Source: Candidatus Nealsonbacteria bacterium CG08_land_8_20_14_0_20_36_22
GTDB lineage: Bacteria; Patescibacteriota; Minisyncoccia; Minisyncoccales; GWA2-38-27
Direction: 5' to 3'
NCBI GenBank assembly: GCA_002774555.1
Contig: PEYC01000034.1
Location: 1 to 5,257, forward strand
Length of the DNA: 5,257 bases
Part shown: positions 1 to 3,333 of the stretch, piece by piece
Layout of the letters: every line of letters begins with the position of its first letter
Numbering within the stretch: position 1 is the first letter of the stretch
The notes under the pieces: model-generated
Told to the model about the DNA's origin: nothing
Seen by the model: the letters and a program-made list of their open reading frames with translations, nothing else
Databases searched by the model: none
Made by a program: the position numbers and the translations under genes

Positions 1-609
1 CATCTTTAAATATTTTTTAGGGTTTTTCAAAAAGTCAACAATTTCTTTCAATTCTTCTTTGGCCTCTTTTAATCCAGCGACATCTTTGAAAGTAATTTTT
101 TCTTTGGGATGGCCTTCAGCGCCGAAAAGTCGAGCCCTGGCTTTGGTAAAGCTGAAGGCCTGGGTTGCACCTGCTTTTGCCTGTCTAAAAATCATCCAGA
201 AAAATATGCCGAAAACCAATAAAGGCGCCAAACCAAAAACCAAAAGAGGTACTAGCCAAGAAGAAACTCCTTGTTTTTCTAGCTGAATTTTAAACTCTAC
301 TTGCTCTAATTTATTTTCTTCTGCGCCATAAGATACTAAAGTTTCCCGGAGGCCTTTTTCTTCTTCTTTTCTGGATTTTGCTTTTGTTTCGTCTTTGTAA
401 ATAATAGTGAGCTCTGAGCCCATGGCTGTAATTTCTTTTATTTTTTCTTCATTAACGTCTTTAACTAATTGATTTAAAGAGACCTCTTTTTCTTTTTCAA
501 ATGGTTGAGCAAGCAAAGCAAAAATACCTGAAATGAGCAGAAAAATAAGCAGGATAAAAATTAAATTCTTGGCAAGGTTTTTTATATTAATATTTTTAAC
601 ATTTTTCAT
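1..609 (-). CDS. ftsH: ATP-dependent zinc metalloprotease FtsH, N-terminal part (cut by window edge)
   Basis: FtsH is a hexameric membrane-anchored AAA+ protease that unfolds and degrades misfolded membrane proteins and some regulators. Only the first 203 codons are visible, with no internal stop. The layout fits the family: an N-terminal membrane helix at about residues 13-34, an extracytoplasmic domain at about 35-116 beginning with the typical SLNQLVKDV-like stretch, a second helix at about 118-141, a basic linker (FSFTKARARLFG, 152-163), and the start of the AAA domain with the hallmark ITFKDVAGLKEAKEELKEIV at 172-191. The Walker A, Walker B and HEXXH zinc motifs would lie beyond the left edge, so catalytic competence cannot be judged. 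The start is the only good ATG, just before the first helix. It has no clear Shine-Dalgarno and lies about 9 nt after the predicted transcription start. A terminator lies upstream, so the gene appears to be transcribed on its own. Confidence 0.95.
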   Translation of the reverse strand, partial: MKNVKNINIKNLAKNLIFILLIFLLISGIFALLAQPFEKEKEVSLNQLVKDVNEEKIKEITAMGSELTIIYKDETKAKSRKEEEKGLRETLVSYGAEENKLEQVEFKIQLEKQGVSSWLVPLLVFGLAPLLVFGIFFWMIFRQAKAGATQAFSFTKARARLFGAEGHPKEKITFKDVAGLKEAKEELKEIVDFLKNPKKYLKM

Positions 610-617
610 ATTATCTA

Positions 618-653
618 TCTTTTTAATTTAGCACAGTTTCTTAAAAAATTCAA
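618..653 (-). promoter_or_regulatory. Predicted sigma70 promoter of ftsH
   Basis: On the minus strand, a -35 box TTGAAT (648-653) is followed after exactly 17 bp by TAAATT (625-630), preceded by TGC, which makes an extended -10 element. The expected transcription start is near 618, leaving a leader of only about 9 nt before the ATG at 609. The -10 matches the consensus at 4 of 6 positions, so the call rests on spacing, the extended -10 and position. The -35 lies directly beside the U-tract of the upstream terminator. Confidence 0.55.
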
Positions 654-654
654 T

Positions 655-692
655 AAAAAAGCCCTCGTGTTGTAAAACCACAAGGGGCTTTT
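655..692 (-). terminator. Rho-independent terminator of the zinc-ribbon gene
   Basis: Read on the minus strand, GCCCCTTGTG pairs with CACGAGGGC around a short AT-rich loop, with one bulged C and one G-U pair. An A-run lies before the stem and a six-T run after it (655-660 on the plus strand). It starts about 27 nt after the stop codon at 719 and ends just before the ftsH promoter. The plus-strand reading also has flanking A and T runs, but no gene on that strand arrives here. Confidence 0.85.
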
Positions 693-706
693 AAATCAAC
701 CAGATC
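693..706. repeat. Inverted repeat arm downstream of the zinc-ribbon gene
   Basis: TCAACCAGATC (696-706) is the exact reverse complement of GATCTGGTTGA at 1090-1100. In RNA of the minus strand the pairing extends through a G-U and two A-U pairs to 14 bp (693-706 with 1090-1103). This arm lies between the stop codon of the zinc-ribbon gene and its terminator. Confidence 0.7.
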
Positions 707-718
707 AATTTGTTGTTT

Positions 719-1063
719 TTAGAGCGCAGTTTTTTCATATTCTACGGCCTTTCTTTCGGCTTCCCTGTAATTGATTTTTTCCAACCATCTTTTCTGGTTT
801 TCTAGAAAGTAAATGGTTTGCTTGAGCCATTCGATGCGCTCGGCCAGTTTTTTGAGGTCTTCTAACTCCTTACTCAGAGAAGTCAGGTTTTCTTCTGTCT
901 TCTTTAAGGCATACTGGAGTTCGGTTTCTACCGGTCGATGTGTACGAATGGCAGACATGGAAATTCTTTTGTGCTCATCTTGGCAGTCAGAGCAGATCAG
1001 ACCGTTTGTTTTTTCATTTACCACACATGCCGGACAAATATATGTTCTGTCTTTACTGTTCAT
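719..1063 (-). CDS. Small zinc-ribbon plus coiled-coil protein of unknown function
   Basis: I do not recognise this 114-residue protein. Residues 8-31 carry two cysteine pairs, CPAC (10-13) and CSDC (24-27), spaced as in a zinc ribbon or small treble-clef finger; His31 follows shortly after. Residues from about 47 to 110 are charged, rich in Lys, Glu and Leu and lack proline, with leucines spaced as in a coiled coil. No signal peptide or membrane helix is visible, so it is probably a cytoplasmic oligomer. The start is well supported by a strong Shine-Dalgarno 5 nt upstream. It has its own near-perfect promoter and terminator, which implies a monocistronic and probably well-expressed transcript. 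Zinc ribbons with coiled coils often bind nucleic acid or ribosomes or act as adaptors, but nothing here decides the role. The overlapping plus-strand open frames look like shadows of this gene. Confidence 0.85.
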   Translation of the reverse strand: MNSKDRTYICPACVVNEKTNGLICSDCQDEHKRISMSAIRTHRPVETELQYALKKTEENLTSLSKELEDLKKLAERIEWLKQTIYFLENQKRWLEKINYREAERKAVEYEKTAL

Positions 1064-1068
1064 TTTGT

Positions 1069-1074
1069 CACCTC
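1069..1074 (-). promoter_or_regulatory. Strong Shine-Dalgarno site of the zinc-ribbon gene
   Basis: GAGGTG on the minus strand, within AGAGGTGA, lies 5 nt before the ATG at 1063. It fixes that start and is the only clear Shine-Dalgarno among the six genes of the window. Confidence 0.85.
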
Positions 1075-1089
1075 TTTTCTTTGTTTAAA

Positions 1090-1103
1090 GATCTGGTTGA
1101 CTT
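1090..1103. repeat. Inverted repeat arm in the leader of the zinc-ribbon gene
   Basis: GATCTGGTTGA (1090-1100) is the partner of the arm at 693-706. On the minus-strand transcript it lies within about 5-18 nt of the predicted 5' end, upstream of the Shine-Dalgarno. The leader would therefore be able to pair with the 3' untranslated end of the same mRNA. Confidence 0.7.
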
Positions 1104-1113
1104 TATACCCCCG

Positions 1114-1142
1114 ATTATATATTAAAATAAACAATTTGTCAA
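1114..1142 (-). promoter_or_regulatory. Perfect-consensus sigma70 promoter of the zinc-ribbon gene
   Basis: On the minus strand, TTGACA (1137-1142), exactly 17 bp, then TATAAT (1114-1119): both boxes match the consensus fully. The predicted transcription start is near 1107, giving a leader of about 44 nt. The -35 box lies inside the last codons of the S1 gene and directly abuts the palindrome at 1142-1202. Confidence 0.88.
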
Positions 1143-2261
1143 CCCCGTTAGAGGTTTGTTTGTTTCGTGCTTCTTTTTTGACCTATTAACCTCTAACGGG
1201 GTCAAGAGCTTTAAGGTCATTCGGTGTTTTTTTGAATCAATCAACGTAATTTTAAATTTGTGTTTCTCGTTGATTTTAAGGGTTTCTTCCATTTTTTTTA
1301 CAGAACCAAACTCTGAAATATGACAAAGACCTTGGATTTTTGGAGAAATTTTGATAAAAGCGCCAAAAGGATTAAATTTTGTTACTTTGCCCTCAATAAT
1401 ATCTCCTTTTCTATACTTTTCTTCAATATTTTCCCAAGGATCTTTTTTTAAGGCCCTTAAAGACAAAGAAATCCTGTTATTAGAAATATCAATAATTTTT
1501 GCTTTGACTTTTTGTCCGGGCCTAACTACCTTAGATGGGTCTTCAATCAACTGCCAATCTAATTCTGAAATGTGAATTAGTCCTTCCAGGGCTTCTGGAA
1601 CTTGAGGGAGCAATAACTTTACAAAGACCCCAAAGTCCACAATACCCGTAACTTCGGTCTCAACAATATCTCCTACTTTGCAATTTTTCAACATCTCTTT
1701 TACTTTCTTGGTTTGTTTTGCCTTTTCAGACAAAATTAATTTTTCTTCTCTCTGGTTGAAGTCAAAAATTTTAACTTCCATTTCTTTACCAACAAATTTT
1801 TGGAGAGCTTTTAATATTTCTTGAGCATCCCCATTTTCTACTTTTGGATAATGCTCAGAAGAAAGTTGGGACACCGGCAAGAAGGCCGGCATGCCGGATA
1901 CCCTTGCTAAAAGTCCTCCTTTATTTGCTCCTACGATTTTTACAGTAATACTTTCCTCTTTCTCTTTTTTTTGTTTCAGTTCTTCATAGGCAAGTTCTTT
2001 TCCGGCTCTAGTTAAAGAGAGTTCAATATAGCCCTCTTCGTTTTCAAGGTCAACTATTTTTACAAAAATCGTCTCCCCGATTTTTAAATCCTTTAATTCA
2101 TCTTTTGCCTCGTAAAATTCTTTTCCGTAAATGAGCCCGGTTCCCCATGGCCCCAAATCTAAAAAAATCGAGGCATTACCTTTATTTATAATTTTTCCCT
2201 GAACAATTTCTCCGACTTTCGGCGGTTTTAAAATATCATCTTTTTCTAGCATATTTTGCAT
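1122..2261 (-). CDS. rpsA: 30S ribosomal protein S1 (four S1 domains)
   Basis: S1 is an RNA-binding protein of the small ribosomal subunit that helps load mRNA for initiation. This 379-residue protein has four OB-fold S1 repeats: about residues 15-86 (VGEIVQGKIINKG...), 103-181 (the divergent second domain, with MPAFLPVSQL), 196-270 (VGDIVETEVTGIVDFGVFVKL, GLIHISELDW, ISLSLRA) and 285-353 (KGDIIEGKVTKFNPFGAFIKI, GLCHISEFG). E. coli S1 has six, so this is a reduced form, as in several other phyla. The RNA-binding aromatic and glycine pattern is intact in domains 3 and 4. Residues 354-379 are not S1-like: they are encoded by a palindrome and look like an acquired tail. The ATG at 2261 is chosen because the predicted promoter puts transcription start about 3 nt upstream; the ATG at residue 4 is an alternative. 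No Shine-Dalgarno is visible. A generic multi-S1 RNA-binding protein is the alternative call. Confidence 0.9.
   Translation of the reverse strand: MQNMLEKDDILKPPKVGEIVQGKIINKGNASIFLDLGPWGTGLIYGKEFYEAKDELKDLKIGETIFVKIVDLENEEGYIELSLTRAGKELAYEELKQKKEKEESITVKIVGANKGGLLARVSGMPAFLPVSQLSSEHYPKVENGDAQEILKALQKFVGKEMEVKIFDFNQREEKLILSEKAKQTKKVKEMLKNCKVGDIVETEVTGIVDFGVFVKLLLPQVPEALEGLIHISELDWQLIEDPSKVVRPGQKVKAKIIDISNNRISLSLRALKKDPWENIEEKYRKGDIIEGKVTKFNPFGAFIKISPKIQGLCHISEFGSVKKMEETLKINEKHKFKITLIDSKKHRMTLKLLTPLEVNRSKKKHETNKPLTGLTNCLF
1142..1202. repeat. 15-bp perfect inverted repeat at the 3' end of the S1 gene
   Basis: ACCCCGTTAGAGGTT (1142-1156) and its exact reverse complement (1188-1202) are separated by a 31-nt spacer rich in T on the plus strand. 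The element lies inside the S1 reading frame. One arm encodes TPLEV (residues 354-358) and the other most of the PLTG region (369-374). In S1 mRNA it would form a stable hairpin near the stop codon. The sequence that follows is only moderately U-rich, so a terminator role is possible but weak. Its left end runs directly into the TTGACA of the next promoter. The outer core is shared with the palindrome at 2303-2327. Confidence 0.85.
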
Positions 2262-2263
2262 AA

Positions 2264-2299
2264 TAATTTACTTATAACATAGATTTTCGAGCCGGGCAA
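2264..2299 (-). promoter_or_regulatory. Predicted promoter of the S1 gene
   Basis: On the minus strand, TTGCCC (2294-2299, 4 of 6), 17 bp, then TATAAG (2271-2276, 5 of 6), preceded by TGT as an extended -10. The expected transcription start is near 2264, about 3 nt before the ATG at 2261, which implies a leaderless message. This agrees with the lack of any Shine-Dalgarno there. Confidence 0.6.
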
Positions 2300-2302
2300 T
2301 AG

Positions 2303-2327
2303 TTGACTCCGTTGTAAACGGGGTTGA
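2303..2327. repeat. Short palindrome between the divergent S1 and MBL promoters
   Basis: ACTCCGTT (2306-2313) pairs with AACGGGGT (2317-2324) around a 3-nt loop, with one T-G pair; the stem extends outward by three more pairs (2303-2305 with 2325-2327), two of them wobble. It lies between the -35 boxes of the two divergent promoters and runs into the TTGAAA of the MBL promoter. It shares the ACYCCGTT/AACGGGGT core with the palindrome at 1142-1202. It could be an operator or a copy of a small dispersed repeat. Confidence 0.65.
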
Positions 2328-2352
2328 AAGTAAAAAATGGGTATGATAAAAT
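2324..2352 (+). promoter_or_regulatory. Predicted sigma70 promoter of the MBL-fold gene
   Basis: TTGAAA (2324-2329, 5 of 6), exactly 17 bp, then TAAAAT (2347-2352, 5 of 6), with TGA before it as an extended -10. The expected transcription start is about 2359, only 2 nt before the ATG at 2361, so the transcript should be leaderless. It may also drive the downstream membrane protein gene and gyrA. Confidence 0.75.
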
Positions 2353-2360
2353 AGTTAAAT

Positions 2361-3017
2361 ATGAACATTAATTGGTATGGACAATCTTGTTTTCAAATTT
2401 CTTCAAGCCAGGGTAAAAACAATCACGTTTCAACTTTAATTGACCCGTTTGAAGAAAGTATTGGTTTGCGGCTACCAAGAAAATTGGAGGCAGACGTGGT
2501 CTTAATTACCCACAATCATCTTGACCATAACAATGTTAAAGCAGTTTCTGGTCGGCCGTTTATTGCGTCAGGTCCCGGTGAATATGATATTAAAGGAATT
2601 TGCATCCAAGGAATACCGGCTTTCCATGATAATGTCCAAGGGAAAGAAAGAGGCAGGACAACAATTTATACCATAGAGGCAGAAGAGATAAAATTGTGCC
2701 ATTTAGGGGATTTAGGTCAAAAAGAACTAACGCATGAACAACTTGATAAAATTGGTGAAGTTGATATTTTAATGCTCCCTATTGGAGGGTTTTTTACAAT
2801 TGACGCCCAAGAAGCAATAAAAATAATGGCTCAAATTGAACCCAAGATAATTATTCCTATGCATTACAGAATTCCGAACTTAAAGATAAAATTAGACGGT
2901 CTTGATAAATTTTTGAAAATTGTTGGGGTTAAAAAAATTGAACCCTTATCTAAATTATTTATCAAAGAAAAAGATTTACCCAAAGAGGAAGTGAAGATAA
3001 TAGTCTTGCAACCGTAA
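2361..3017 (+). CDS. MBL-fold metallo-hydrolase (UlaG-like / COG2220 type)
   Basis: This is a soluble metallo-beta-lactamase-fold hydrolase of 218 residues, a normal length for the UlaG-like group. The metal-binding motif is intact: HNHLDH at 51-56 (the HxHxDH signature), then His89 in a strand-end position, HLGD at 114-117 supplying the bridging aspartate, and His168 in PMHYR. The N-terminal MNINWYGQSCFQIS is typical of the group, in which an opening strand carries a G-[QH]-[SA]-C/F pattern. No signal peptide is seen. The family includes lactonases, nucleases and phosphodiesterases, and the substrate cannot be told from sequence alone. The gene ends in two consecutive TAA codons. The ATG at 2361 is supported by the promoter placement; there is no Shine-Dalgarno. 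The location upstream of gyrA may mean co-transcription but does not by itself indicate a role in DNA topology. Confidence 0.9.
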   Translation: MNINWYGQSCFQISSSQGKNNHVSTLIDPFEESIGLRLPRKLEADVVLITHNHLDHNNVKAVSGRPFIASGPGEYDIKGICIQGIPAFHDNVQGKERGRTTIYTIEAEEIKLCHLGDLGQKELTHEQLDKIGEVDILMLPIGGFFTIDAQEAIKIMAQIEPKIIIPMHYRIPNLKIKLDGLDKFLKIVGVKKIEPLSKLFIKEKDLPKEEVKIIVLQP

Positions 3018-3020
3018 TAA

Positions 3021-3125
3021 ATTCAAAATGCAAAATGCAAAAATCAAAATGACAAATCAAAATTAAAAATTATTTAATTATTTTGGATTTTGAACTTGAT
3101 TTGAAATTTGGATTTTGACATTTGG
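3021..3125. repeat. AT-rich degenerate tandem and inverted repeat
   Basis: The left half consists of loosely repeated units of the type TCAAAATG or CAAAATG (3022-3067). The right half consists of the complementary type, GGATTTTGA or GATTTGAAATTTG (3078-3125), around an A/T-only centre. The halves are an imperfect reverse complement of each other over about 45 nt, with small gaps. Transcribed, it would fold into a long weak hairpin between the MBL gene and the small membrane protein gene. I recall similar CAAAAT-type elements between genes of Patescibacteria, but could not check. It fills nearly the whole gap between the two genes. Confidence 0.75.
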
Positions 3126-3135
3126 ACTTAAGAAC

Positions 3136-3321
3136 ATGGATTTTCTAAAAAAGATTCAAAATCAGCCCGAACGTATTAGGAAGATGATACTTTGGATTAC
3201 AGTAGTAGTTGTTGCTTTGATTTTGGCTAGCTGGTGGATTTATAACTCTTATTGGAATCTCAAAAATTTTAAAGAAGAGGAATTTATCAAAGAGCTAGAA
3301 TTACCAAAATTCACCCCGTAG
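3136..3321 (+). CDS. Small single-pass membrane protein of unknown function
   Basis: I do not recognise this 61-residue protein. It has a short basic N-terminus (MDFLKKIQNQPERIRK), one hydrophobic helix at about residues 17-37 (LWITVVVVALILASWWIY) and an acidic C-terminal tail (FKEEEFIKELELPKF). The positive-inside rule predicts the N-terminus in the cytoplasm and the tail outside. There is no lipobox and no clear cleavage site. The reading frame could be extended to a TTG at 3115, but that codon lies in the AT-rich repeat, so the ATG at 3136 is preferred; the Shine-Dalgarno is poor for both. The stop lies 12 nt before the gyrA start, which suggests one transcript. Its size and position make it a real gene more likely than not, but with no family evidence it could be a chance frame. 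Confidence 0.65.
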   Translation: MDFLKKIQNQPERIRKMILWITVVVVALILASWWIYNSYWNLKNFKEEEFIKELELPKFTP

Positions 3322-3333
3322 AAGAAGTAAAAT

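Noticed and set aside
59..286. Plus-strand open frame of 75 codons
   Set aside because: It is antisense to the well-supported FtsH coding sequence, has no homology signs and no start signals.
813..1189. Three overlapping plus-strand frames opposite the zinc-ribbon gene
   Set aside because: The minus-strand gene has a strong Shine-Dalgarno, promoter, terminator and zinc motif; the plus-strand translations look random and hydrophobic because they are antisense of a charged helix.
1142..1202. Palindrome as a standard rho-independent terminator of S1
   Set aside because: The stem is strong but the loop is 31 nt and the following sequence begins TTGACAAATTG rather than a U-run, so I list it as a repeat with only a possible terminator role.
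1351..1575. Plus-strand frame of 74 codons
   Set aside because: Antisense of S1 domains 3 and 4; no independent support.
1886..1897. Perfect 12-bp GC-rich palindrome CCGGCATGCCGG inside the S1 gene
   Set aside because: It encodes the conserved SGMPAF part of S1 domain 2. It is a local oddity in an AT-rich gene, but there is no second copy in the window and no sign of a separate function.
3217..3246. Possible internal promoter (TTGATT, 18 bp, TATAAC) before gyrA
   Set aside because: It lies within the membrane-helix codons, has only moderate boxes and no extended -10; not distinguishable from chance in AT-rich DNA.
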